This document shows, one piece after another, positions 51,577-59,384 of a DNA stretch of 62,577 nt. Within the stretch, counting starts at the first letter, position 1. Each line of letters starts with the position of its first letter. Source of the stretch: Acidimicrobiaceae bacterium. Lineage in GTDB: Bacteria; Actinomycetota; Acidimicrobiia; Acidimicrobiales; RAAP-2. The position numbers and the translations under genes were made by a program. The notes beneath the pieces were generated by a model. That model did not search any database, was not told where the DNA came from, and worked only from the letters and a program-made list of their open reading frames with translations. Where the stretch lies: contig PMTF01000008.1 of assembly GCA_003167415.1 (NCBI GenBank), positions 233 through 62,809 on the forward strand, written 5' to 3'.

Positions 51577-52766
51577 CGACCGATTCGATGGGAGTTGACG
51601 ACGTGGTGGCGACCGAAGTGCCACCTGGGGCACTCCCGACGACGACATATGGACCGATCGTGGCGACCACGCACGGTGATGCTGCGATGGGAGAGCGCAT
51701 TCTTGACGTGCGCAACTTCAGCGTTGACTACGGGTGGGGCGAGAATGCGGTGCGCGCCGTCGACGATGTCGACGTCCACCTTGATCGTTCCACGGTGCTC
51801 GGCATCGCGGGCGAGAGCGGGAGTGGAAAGTCGACGTTGGTCTACGCGATCACGCGGCTCCTTCGCGCCCCGGGCGTGATCAGGGGCGGAGAGGCGCGCT
51901 TCAATCTTGGAACCGACGATGAGGGCGAGCACATAATCGATCTCGTGAACGCGAGCGAGCGCGAACTGCGCGGCGTTCGGTGGTCCAGCATTTCAATCGT
52001 GCTCCAGAGCGCACTGAGCGCCCTCAATCCCGTCGTGCGCGTGGGCTCGCAGTTTGAGCAGGTCCTGAAGTCGCATCGAAAGGATATGTCCAAGGACCAA
52101 CGACGCTCGCGCGCCGCGGCATTGCTGGCAATGGTCGGACTCGACGAGGATCGCCTGGATCGCTACCCGCATGAACTCTCGGGCGGTCAGCGCCAGCGCA
52201 TCATGATCGCGCTCGCTCTCACGCTCGATCCCCAACTCGTCATCATGGACGAGCCCACCACGGCGCTCGACGTCGTTACCCAGCGTGAGATCATCGGCGA
52301 ACTGTTCGAACTCCGTGCTCAGCTCGGCTTCGCGATGATCTTCATCACGCACGACCTCTCCTTGCTCACGGAATTGGCCGATGAGATCGTCGTCATGTAC
52401 GCGGGCGCGCTGGTGGAGCGTGCTTCGGCGCGAGAGCTCTACGAAGCGCCGCGCCACCCCTACTCACTCGGACTGTTGAACTCCTTTCCCCCGATGCACG
52501 GCGAGCGAACGGAGTTGACGGGCATACCCGGTTCACCCCCGGACCTCGCGCACCTGCCGACCGGATGCAGTTTTCACCCGCGCTGTCCCTACGCCATGGC
52601 ACGGTGCACGAACGAAACGCCACCGCTCGTCGAAATCAAAGGTTCGGACCGATCGGTCGCCTGCTGGCTGCATGTCGGCGACGCCGGTGTCGCGGTTCCG
52701 GTCGAATTGAGTCGCGTGGCGACGGGCACGAAAAAGTTCGATCCGGCCACGGAGGTGGCGCGATGA
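51573..52766 (+). CDS. Opp/Dpp-type ABC transporter ATP-binding protein (subunit D)
   Basis: A 397-residue ATPase with a ~40-residue N-terminal extension. Walker A is GESGSGKST, signature LSGGQRQRIMIALAL, Walker B LVIMDEPTTALD, switch ITHDLSLL. The oligopeptide-family C-terminal module includes the CSFHPRCPYAMARC cysteine motif that in relatives binds an Fe-S cluster. Start overlaps the permease stop by 4 nt. Confidence 0.9.
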   Translation: MTTDSMGVDDVVATEVPPGALPTTTYGPIVATTHGDAAMGERILDVRNFSVDYGWGENAVRAVDDVDVHLDRSTVLGIAGESGSGKSTLVYAITRLLRAPGVIRGGEARFNLGTDDEGEHIIDLVNASERELRGVRWSSISIVLQSALSALNPVVRVGSQFEQVLKSHRKDMSKDQRRSRAAALLAMVGLDEDRLDRYPHELSGGQRQRIMIALALTLDPQLVIMDEPTTALDVVTQREIIGELFELRAQLGFAMIFITHDLSLLTELADEIVVMYAGALVERASARELYEAPRHPYSLGLLNSFPPMHGERTELTGIPGSPPDLAHLPTGCSFHPRCPYAMARCTNETPPLVEIKGSDRSVACWLHVGDAGVAVPVELSRVATGTKKFDPATEVAR

Positions 52767-53809
52767 GCGACGCGACGAAGGGCCCGGTGCAGTTGGCCGC
52801 TCGAAATCTCACCCGGCACTTTTCGGTGCGCACGCCCGGGCGTCTTCTCAACGCCCGGCGCGTAGTGCGCGCGGTCGATGACGTCAGCCTCGATTTAGTC
52901 GCGGGCGAAGTCGTGGCGGTCGTCGGTGAGAGCGGCTCGGGCAAGTCGGTGCTCGCGCGAATGCTGGCGAGAATCGTGACGCCGACGTCCGGTGACCTCG
53001 TCCTTCAAGGCACGCCGATCGCCATCAAGTCCAAGCGCACGCTCGCCTACGCCTCACAGGTCCAGTTGGTCCTGCAAGACCCCTTCGCGTCGATGAATCC
53101 GGTCCACCGGATGAGCCACAACCTGCTGCGACCGCTGCGCATCCACGGCGCGTCGAAGGCCGACGCGCCGGCCCTCGCCGAGGCGGCGCTGCGCCGTGTG
53201 TCGCTCGAGCCACCCAGTCGGTTCCTCGAGAGCTATCCGCACGAACTCTCGGGCGGACAGTTGCAGCGGGTCTCGATTGCTCGCGCGTTGTGCATCGAGC
53301 CCAAAGTGTTACTCGCCGATGAGCCGATTTCCATGCTGGACGTGTCGGTGCGACTGGGCGTGCTCAATCTGCTGCGCGGCCTGTGTGACGACGACCGTCT
53401 CGCTATCCTCTACATCACGCACGACATCGCCTCGGCGAGGTACATCGCTGACTCGATCATCGTGATGTACGCCGGCCAAATCGTCGAGCAGTCGCGGGGC
53501 ACCAGTCTCGTTGACGAGCCGAAGCACCCGTACACCCAACTCCTCGTCGCGTCGGTGCCCGATCCATCGGACCCGACCCGCGACGTGCCGCCCACGGGCG
53601 AGCACGCCCAAATCGCGGTCGCCGAAAAGGGCTGTCGTTTCAATCCGCGATGTCCCCACGTCATGGACCGGTGTCGCGAAGAAGAGCCGCCGGCGTTCGT
53701 CGTTGGCGAAAATCACACCTCGAAGTGTTGGCTCTACGCCGACCACGAGGCCGCAGTCGAAGTGGCGCTATCGACGCGCCGGAGGGAGGGGGAGACCGCG
53801 ACGACATGA
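52763..53809 (+). CDS. Opp/Dpp-type ABC transporter ATP-binding protein (subunit F)
   Basis: A 348-residue ATPase. Walker A is GESGSGKSV (Ser-Val instead of Ser-Thr after the lysine), signature LSGGQLQRVSIARAL, Walker B VLLADEPISMLD, and the C-terminal CRFNPRCPHVMDRC motif. It pairs with the preceding ATPase as the usual heterodimer of this transporter class. ATG at 52763 overlaps the upstream stop by 4 nt; a long in-frame extension upstream is a shadow of the preceding gene. Confidence 0.9.
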   Translation: MSDATKGPVQLAARNLTRHFSVRTPGRLLNARRVVRAVDDVSLDLVAGEVVAVVGESGSGKSVLARMLARIVTPTSGDLVLQGTPIAIKSKRTLAYASQVQLVLQDPFASMNPVHRMSHNLLRPLRIHGASKADAPALAEAALRRVSLEPPSRFLESYPHELSGGQLQRVSIARALCIEPKVLLADEPISMLDVSVRLGVLNLLRGLCDDDRLAILYITHDIASARYIADSIIVMYAGQIVEQSRGTSLVDEPKHPYTQLLVASVPDPSDPTRDVPPTGEHAQIAVAEKGCRFNPRCPHVMDRCREEEPPAFVVGENHTSKCWLYADHEAAVEVALSTRRREGETATT

Positions 53810-53832
53810 CCCACTTCGATTAGAGAACCGTG

Positions 53833-53854
53833 AGAACGCTCGTTAATGCGTTCT
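53833..53854 (+). other. Inverted repeat after the ATPase gene
   Basis: AGAACGC (53833-53839) and GCGTTCT (53848-53854) are perfect inverted repeats with an 8-nt loop, 24 nt after the ATPase stop. No T-tract follows, so it is more likely an mRNA-stability hairpin than a terminator. Confidence 0.4.
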
Positions 53855-53876
53855 TGCGGTCGGCAATATCGCGAAG

Positions 53877-53950
53877 GTCCAACCGGCCTCGCGTTTGTTA
53901 AGTAAGGACCCACACGGTTCATACAAAACGTCGGCGGAAGCCGGCTGGAC
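53877..53950 (+). other. Long-range stem in the leader of the binding-protein gene
   Basis: GTCCAACCGGC (53877-53887) can pair with GCCGGCTGGAC (53940-53950) at 10 of 11 positions, closing a 52-nt loop directly before the TATAAAGGAA ribosome-binding region of the binding-protein gene. Confidence 0.35.
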
Positions 53951-53972
53951 ACTATCAATATAAAGGAAAAAT

Positions 53973-55634
53973 ATGTTTAAAAGAGCTGCTGTTGTCTTCA
54001 CGGCGATGTCGTGTTTGACACTAGGCATAGTCATGAGCGCAGGCCTCACTGCCGCTTCGGGGGCGAGTTCCACTTTGACAATTGAAGGCAACACCGGTGT
54101 GACCTTCACCGATAACTTCAATCCATTGGATTCGGGCTCGTTCGCGACGCAGTTAAGCGTGCGCTCGCTTATCTATGAACCACTATTCGAGTTCGACTCG
54201 CTCAAAGCGGGCGTCTCGTATCCGTGGCTCGCAACGGCGTACGCATGGTCCAACGGTGGCAAGACCCTGACCTTCACGATTCGCACTGGTGTGAAGTGGA
54301 GTGACGGTTCGGCGTTCGGCCCAGCCGACGTGGCCGCAACGTTCAACCTCGTGAGTTCCACTCCCGCGGCGAACATTTGGGGACTTCCGGCGTTGTCTAG
54401 TCCGGCGACGGTTTCGGGTAACACCGTGGTGTTGAATTACGCGACACCGCAGTACTCGAACATCGTGAACATTGCCGGTACGCAGTTGATGTTGCCCGCA
54501 AACTTCGGGACGGTGAACTCACCTGCCGCGACGGCAACAGTGACTGCACCGATCGGCACCGGTCCGTACACCCTGAACAACTACAGCTCCACGTTGGTGA
54601 GTTACAAGGCCAACGCGAAGTACTGGGGTGGTACGCCCGCGGCGGCTCAGATCAACGTTGCGTATTACGCGTCCAACACCGACGCCGCGACCGCCTTGGC
54701 GGCTGGACAACTGGATTGGGCTGGTAATGACATTGCGAACGTCAACAAGATCTTTGTGGACGCGAACAAGGCAACCAACCACATTTACTTTGCCCCGGGT
54801 TCGACCGTGACACTGGAGTTCAACATGACCAGGTGGCCATTCACCAATGTCGCTGTTCGTCGGGCCATCAGCGCTGGCGTCAACCGCAGTGCGTTGAGCA
54901 TTAAGGGTGAGACTGGCTACGAGGCTCCGGCCACGTCGCTGAGTGCACTTATCTTGCCCAGCCAGGCGTCGTACCTCAATTCGTCCTACAAGAACGACAT
55001 CAAGTCAACGAATCAGCCCAAGACCGTGAAGTCGATCATGACGAAGGCCGGGTTCAAGAAGAACAAGCAGGGTTATTACGCGTTGAAGGGGAAGGTCGTC
55101 AAGTTCTCGTTAGAGGACCCGATTTCCTACTCCGACTACTACGCGGACATCCAGCTCATGTCCTCTGAACTGAAGTCCGAAGGCATCGACGCGACGGTTG
55201 ATGGCGTCCAGGCGTCGCAGTGGTACAGCGACTCGGCCGCCGGCAGCTTTGACTCGATCGTTCACTGGGGCAATGGTGGGACCGACCCGTACACGCAGTT
55301 CGACAACTGGTTCGATTACACGAACTCAGCGGCGATTGGCAAGACGGCCTCGGCTGACTACGGCCGTTACCACAACGCAACGGTGCAGTCGTTGCTGTCG
55401 AAGTTGTCAGCGACGGACCCGTCGAACACGGCGGCCGTAAAGGCGGCCACGTTGCCACTCGAGAAGATCGAGGCGACCACGTTGCCCATCGTGCCACTGT
55501 TGTATGGCGCGGACTGGGACGAGTACAGCACGGCGAACTTCACCGGCTTCGTGACCGCGGCCAATCCGTACATGGACCCGTCGCCGGGCGACCCCCAATT
55601 GCCGTACATCTTGATGCAATTCAAGGCCAGTTAA
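53973..55634 (+). CDS. Extracellular solute-binding protein, family 5 (sugar/peptide)
   Basis: A 553-residue SBP_bac_5 protein: a Sec signal peptide (MFKRAAVVFTAMSCLTLGIV...), the TFTDNFNPLD segment, SLIYEPLFEFD, WSDGSAFGPADVAATFNL, a YSSTLVSYKANAKYWGG region and VAVRRAISAGVNRSALS, all standard for family 5. No well-formed lipobox is seen. It captures substrate for the DppBCDF-like importer; genomic context (GH1, LacI) suggests a beta-glucoside rather than a peptide. Strong AAAGGA ribosome-binding site; 163-bp structured leader upstream. Confidence 0.9.
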   Translation: MFKRAAVVFTAMSCLTLGIVMSAGLTAASGASSTLTIEGNTGVTFTDNFNPLDSGSFATQLSVRSLIYEPLFEFDSLKAGVSYPWLATAYAWSNGGKTLTFTIRTGVKWSDGSAFGPADVAATFNLVSSTPAANIWGLPALSSPATVSGNTVVLNYATPQYSNIVNIAGTQLMLPANFGTVNSPAATATVTAPIGTGPYTLNNYSSTLVSYKANAKYWGGTPAAAQINVAYYASNTDAATALAAGQLDWAGNDIANVNKIFVDANKATNHIYFAPGSTVTLEFNMTRWPFTNVAVRRAISAGVNRSALSIKGETGYEAPATSLSALILPSQASYLNSSYKNDIKSTNQPKTVKSIMTKAGFKKNKQGYYALKGKVVKFSLEDPISYSDYYADIQLMSSELKSEGIDATVDGVQASQWYSDSAAGSFDSIVHWGNGGTDPYTQFDNWFDYTNSAAIGKTASADYGRYHNATVQSLLSKLSATDPSNTAAVKAATLPLEKIEATTLPIVPLLYGADWDEYSTANFTGFVTAANPYMDPSPGDPQLPYILMQFKAS

Positions 55635-55642
55635 TAATCACC

Positions 55643-55692
55643 TCTGCGCGCGGGCTAGGAGTTTTCCAACACTGCTAGCCCGCGCGCAGAGA
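55643..55692 (+). terminator. 17-bp hairpin after the binding-protein gene
   Basis: CTCTGCGCGCGGGCTAG (55643-55659) and its perfect complement (55676-55692) enclose a 16-nt loop. It begins 9 nt after the TAA. A short AATTAT tail rather than a T-run follows, so it may act as a 3'-end stabiliser/attenuator more than as a full terminator. Confidence 0.6.
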
Positions 55693-55705
55693 ATTATCAG
55701 ATTAC

Positions 55706-55745
55706 GCGCGACCGCGTCGATATTGCTATCAGCGCGGTCGCGCGC
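55706..55745 (+). other. Second hairpin before the beta-glucosidase gene
   Basis: CGCGCGACCGCG (55706-55717) and its perfect complement CGCGGTCGCGCG (55734-55745) enclose another 16-nt loop, 13 nt downstream of the first hairpin. Together they would uncouple glucosidase expression from that of the binding protein. Confidence 0.55.
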
Positions 55746-55796
55746 AGTCGCCCTTCGCTGAAACTCGCCCAATTACTATTAGGAGACACCCACACC

Positions 55797-57245
55797 ATGA
55801 GTTCGACAAGCCCCCACAACGAGAGCCCACCACGCTCCTTCCCCTCCGGTTTCCTCTGGGGAACCGCCACCGCCTCATACCAAATCGAAGGCGCCGTCGA
55901 CGTCGACGGCCGCGGTCCCTCTATCTGGGACACCTTTTGTCACCGTTCCGGAGAGGTGTGGAACGGTGACACCGGCGACGTCGCCTGTGACCACTATCAC
56001 CGAATGGACGAAGACCTCGACCTGATGAAGAAGCTCGGCGTTGGCTCGTACCGGTTCTCGGTCGCCTGGCCCCGGGTGCAGCCGGACGGCAAGGGCCCGG
56101 CCAATCAGGCCGGTCTGGACTTTTACCGTCGACTGGTCGACGGACTGTTGGCCCGTGACATCGAACCGACGTTGACGCTCTATCACTGGGACCTACCGCA
56201 GCCAATTGAAGACGAGGGCGGCTGGTGCGTTCGCGACACGTCCGAGCGTTTTGGCGAATACGTGGACATCGTGGCGCGAGCCCTGGGCGACTCCGTCGAA
56301 CGCTGGATCACGCTCAATGAGCCCTGGTGCTCGGCCTGGCTCGGCTACGGCGCGGGACGTCACGCCCCCGGCATCAAGGACATCGGCAAGGCGATCGCCG
56401 CGACGCACCACTTGCTGTTGGCGCACGGTAACGCGGTGCCGATTCTGCGCTCGGCGATACCCGGCGCCAAGGTCGGCATCACGCTGAACCTCGGCGTCTC
56501 GCGACCCGGCACGACGCACGAACTCGACCTCGCCGCGGCGCGCCGTGCGGACGGTAATCTCAATCGGATATTCCTGGACCCCGTCTTTCGGGGCCGCTAT
56601 CCCGAGGACATGCTCGAGCACTACCAGGACAACCTGCCCGGATTTACGGTCGTGCACGACGGCGACATGGGGGTCATCTCCCAACCGCTCGACTTCCTGG
56701 GGGTCAACTACTACTTCCCGGGTACCATCATGGACTCTTCGCGAGCCAAGGAGGCCCGCGCCGCGGGCTACGGCGTGCCGCTCGGCGAGCAGTTCCCCGA
56801 CCTTCGGGTGCTCTCACTGGAGACGCCGGGCACCGACACCACTTCGATGGGCTGGGAGGTGGACGCGTCGGGACTCACCGAACTCCTTGTACGAGTGAAG
56901 AGCGACTACACCGAGCTGCCCATCTACATTACGGAGAACGGCGCGGCCTTCGACGACTACGTCGATCCCAACGGTCACGTCCTCGACCACGACCGCGTTT
57001 CGTACCTCGAGGAGCACATCTCGGCGGTGCACGACGCGATCGCCGCCGACGTGAACGTTCAGGGCTACTTCGTCTGGAGTCTGCTCGACAACTTCGAATG
57101 GGCCTACGGTTACTCGCGGCGCTTCGGGATCGTGTGGGTCGACTTTCCGACCGGCACCCGTCTGCCCAAGGCCAGTTTCTCGTGGTACGCCAACACGGTT
57201 CGTAACAACGGCTTGGTCTACTCGACAAGTGGCGGGGACTCGTAA
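55797..57245 (+). CDS. bglA: GH1 family beta-glucosidase
   Basis: A 482-residue glycoside hydrolase family 1 enzyme: N-terminal FLWGTATASYQIEGA, the acid/base in TLNEP (E175), the nucleophile in YITENG (E380), and the C-terminal WSLLDNFEWAYGYSRRFGI sugar-binding segment. No signal peptide, so it hydrolyses imported beta-glucosides such as cellobiose in the cytoplasm. It is the last gene of the LacI-controlled transporter operon. The AGGAGA ribosome-binding site lies 10 nt from ATG. Confidence 0.93.
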   Translation: MSSTSPHNESPPRSFPSGFLWGTATASYQIEGAVDVDGRGPSIWDTFCHRSGEVWNGDTGDVACDHYHRMDEDLDLMKKLGVGSYRFSVAWPRVQPDGKGPANQAGLDFYRRLVDGLLARDIEPTLTLYHWDLPQPIEDEGGWCVRDTSERFGEYVDIVARALGDSVERWITLNEPWCSAWLGYGAGRHAPGIKDIGKAIAATHHLLLAHGNAVPILRSAIPGAKVGITLNLGVSRPGTTHELDLAAARRADGNLNRIFLDPVFRGRYPEDMLEHYQDNLPGFTVVHDGDMGVISQPLDFLGVNYYFPGTIMDSSRAKEARAAGYGVPLGEQFPDLRVLSLETPGTDTTSMGWEVDASGLTELLVRVKSDYTELPIYITENGAAFDDYVDPNGHVLDHDRVSYLEEHISAVHDAIAADVNVQGYFVWSLLDNFEWAYGYSRRFGIVWVDFPTGTRLPKASFSWYANTVRNNGLVYSTSGGDS

Positions 57246-57268
57246 GTATTCGTCGTGATTGAACGGCG

Positions 57269-57751
57269 TCAATTGTTCGAAACGTCGTCGCCTCTCATTA
57301 CGTTTCGAGCGAGGATGCCGAGCGTCGCGCGAAGTGCTGCTTCGGGGATCACGGGGAATATGCCCGCGTCTCTCCACTCTTGGCTGATGCTCGACCAGTC
57401 GTAGTACGACGTCACCAGCGTGGCGTCGTCGACCGGTTCGAGAAGGTAGCCGTAGACGTGACCAATCGATGGCCGAAGGCCCGCCACGGTCCAGGCAATC
57501 TCGCGGTCCTCGACGAACTTCGTGATTGTCACCGTGACGTCATAGAGGCTCAAGGGATAGTCGTTCAACGCCTCGCGGTCCATGTGAATGACGAAGGTGT
57601 CGCCGACTCTGAGGACCCGGTCGCCTTCGGCGCTCATGAGCATCCCGGAACTGTCGATGGCGACGTGCCCGTTCGGATCGCTGAGGAATCGGAAGATTGA
57701 CGACGGCGCCGCGTGTATCGTTCGCTGTACTTCAAAACGTTCAATGCTCAT
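57269..57751 (-). CDS. SRPBCC family protein
   Basis: A 160-residue START-like protein: ERFEVQRTIHAAPSSIFRFLSDPNGHVAID is the common start of the polyketide-cyclase/AHSA1-like branch, followed by beta-strands and a long C-terminal helix. Ligand unknown. Converges on the beta-glucosidase gene across 23 bp. Confidence 0.8.
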   Translation of the reverse strand: MSIERFEVQRTIHAAPSSIFRFLSDPNGHVAIDSSGMLMSAEGDRVLRVGDTFVIHMDREALNDYPLSLYDVTVTITKFVEDREIAWTVAGLRPSIGHVYGYLLEPVDDATLVTSYYDWSSISQEWRDAGIFPVIPEAALRATLGILARNVMRGDDVSNN

Positions 57752-57906
57752 GTGCTCTCCCTAGAGGTGACGGGATGATTGGCGCGAAGTGATCGTTGGT
57801 GAAATACCCTCCGCCACCGCGCACGTTCATGGGAGGTTCTTCACCTCCTGACGCCGTTGACATCGTCCGGTTTGGAGACATGCGTGAAGCGACCTACGGT
57901 GGGGCG

Positions 57907-58170
57907 ATGTGTCGAAACATCACCATGTTGCGAGGACTCGAGCCACCCGCCACCCACGAAGAGATTCACGCGGCCGCGCTGCAGTACGCCAGGAAAGTGG
58001 CCGCGGTCTCGTCGGGACCACTGTTGATGGCGGGCGCGTTCACCGAGGCCGTCGATGAGATCGCCGCGGCGACCGAGCGGCTGTTGGGCGCGTTGCCACC
58101 TCGGCGCTCTCCGCCGATGACCGTTCCGCCAAATCGACGTCGAGTGTCGAAACCGGACTCCGAAGTGTGA
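57907..58170 (+). CDS. DUF2277 family protein
   Basis: An 87-residue protein beginning MCRNITMLRGLEPPATHEEIHAAALQYARKV, the conserved opening of DUF2277 proteins, with a helical middle and a Pro/Arg-rich tail. Function unknown. The ATG at 57907 is chosen to match the family N-terminus; the upstream open frame is not protein-like. Confidence 0.75.
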   Translation: MCRNITMLRGLEPPATHEEIHAAALQYARKVAAVSSGPLLMAGAFTEAVDEIAAATERLLGALPPRRSPPMTVPPNRRRVSKPDSEV

Positions 58171-58196
58171 ATTGAATTAACCGTCGAGACGCGACG

Positions 58197-58373
58197 TTAC
58201 GAAGCCTTGTCGAGCCTTCGGCGCTCGTTGGCCGCGGCGACCAGTGCTTCGGCGAGCATTGACTGTTGGGAGCCGCTCATCTGACCAAACGCGGCCAGTG
58301 ACGTTGGCTCCATCAAGCTGGTGTTCTGTGCTTTCGACGTTGACAGACCAAACAATCTCATGATGAGTCGCAT
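58197..58373 (-). CDS. Small hypothetical protein (58 residues)
   Basis: Encodes MRLIMRLFGLSTSKAQNTS..., then FGQMSGSQQSMLAEALVAAANERRRLDKAS, an amphipathic helical small protein with no recognised family. A perfect AAGGAGG lies 4 nt before the ATG, the strongest ribosome-binding site in this part of the window, and the composition is balanced. The alternative overlapping minus-strand frame is rich in rare residues and less convincing. Transcribed alone, convergent with DUF2277. Confidence 0.5.
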   Translation of the reverse strand: MRLIMRLFGLSTSKAQNTSLMEPTSLAAFGQMSGSQQSMLAEALVAAANERRRLDKAS

Positions 58374-58583
58374 TCATCCTCCTTCGAAGAAGTCCGACAC
58401 GATGACGATTTCGGTGTCTCAATTGTCCCGCGCTTCGACCTTTAAGAGGGGGATGGTGACCACGTTCGTATTGATTAACAATCTCTTTGGTTTGCCCTCG
58501 CGGAAGCGTCTTTGAGCAGAGTTGTGACTTGATCAGCACGGATTTCCGTTGTGAATGGTGATTTGATTCGAGGATCGTCGTTG

Positions 58584-59384
58584 TTACAAGATGAATCGTT
58601 CAATGGCGCGCGCGAATCCTTCGTCTTCATTCGACGTAGTGACTTCGCTGGCTGACGATTTCACTTCGTTTTCGGCGTTGCCCATCGCGATCGAGAATCC
58701 AGAACGTTCGAACATGGAGACGTCGTTTTGCGCGTCACCGATAGTGGCGATGTGGATGGCGGGTACGTCGAACATCGAGGAGAGATAGTCGACCACCATT
58801 CCCTTGTTGGCCTGGGGACACGTGATGTCGAGGTAGTACGACTGAGAGTTCGTCGCCGAGAGGTCGGCGCCGAAAGTGGCGTGTAGTTCTCGTTGTGCTC
58901 GAGCCAGCGCATCCTTATCGTCGCTCACGCCAACGATCTTGGCGACGCTTTCGCTCACCGAGTCGAAGTTCGCCACCGGCAGGGGGCGGAATTCGCACAC
59001 CTCGGCTTCATGTTCGACGTGGGGACCGTTCGGGTCACGGACGTACCACTCCTGGCCCCGATAGATCCACGCCGTCACGTCGTGCTCATCGAGGAAATCT
59101 ATGGTCGTCGTGACGATGTCGTCGTCGATAGTCAGTTCCTCGAGAACGTTTCTGTCGGGGTCGATGATCATCCCTCCGTTGAAACCGGCGATCGGCGTTG
59201 ACAGCTTCAACGGCTCGATGTACATGCTCAGTCCCCGCGGAGGGCGGCTGCTGGTGATCGCGAAGAGGATGCCGGCGTGGCGCAAGTTGTTGACCGCCTG
59301 GATCGATCGTTCGGTGAGGACTTTGTCGGGTGGTACGAGTGTTCCGTCGATGTCGGAGAGCAGCAGTCGAATTCTCGGGTTCAT
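58584..59384 (-). CDS. HAD hydrolase, Cof subfamily
   Basis: A 266-residue Cof-type HAD phosphatase: LLLSDIDGTLVPPDKVLTER (nucleophile region), AITSSRPPRGL (motif II), a C2 cap domain, and IATIGDAQNDVSMFERSGFSIAMGNAENEVK (motif IV). Such enzymes dephosphorylate sugar phosphates, nucleotides or flavin phosphates. Its ATG overlaps the stop of zwf by 4 nt, so it is the last gene of the pentose-phosphate operon and probably acts on a related sugar phosphate. Confidence 0.87.
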   Translation of the reverse strand: MNPRIRLLLSDIDGTLVPPDKVLTERSIQAVNNLRHAGILFAITSSRPPRGLSMYIEPLKLSTPIAGFNGGMIIDPDRNVLEELTIDDDIVTTTIDFLDEHDVTAWIYRGQEWYVRDPNGPHVEHEAEVCEFRPLPVANFDSVSESVAKIVGVSDDKDALARAQRELHATFGADLSATNSQSYYLDITCPQANKGMVVDYLSSMFDVPAIHIATIGDAQNDVSMFERSGFSIAMGNAENEVKSSASEVTTSNEDEGFARAIERFIL

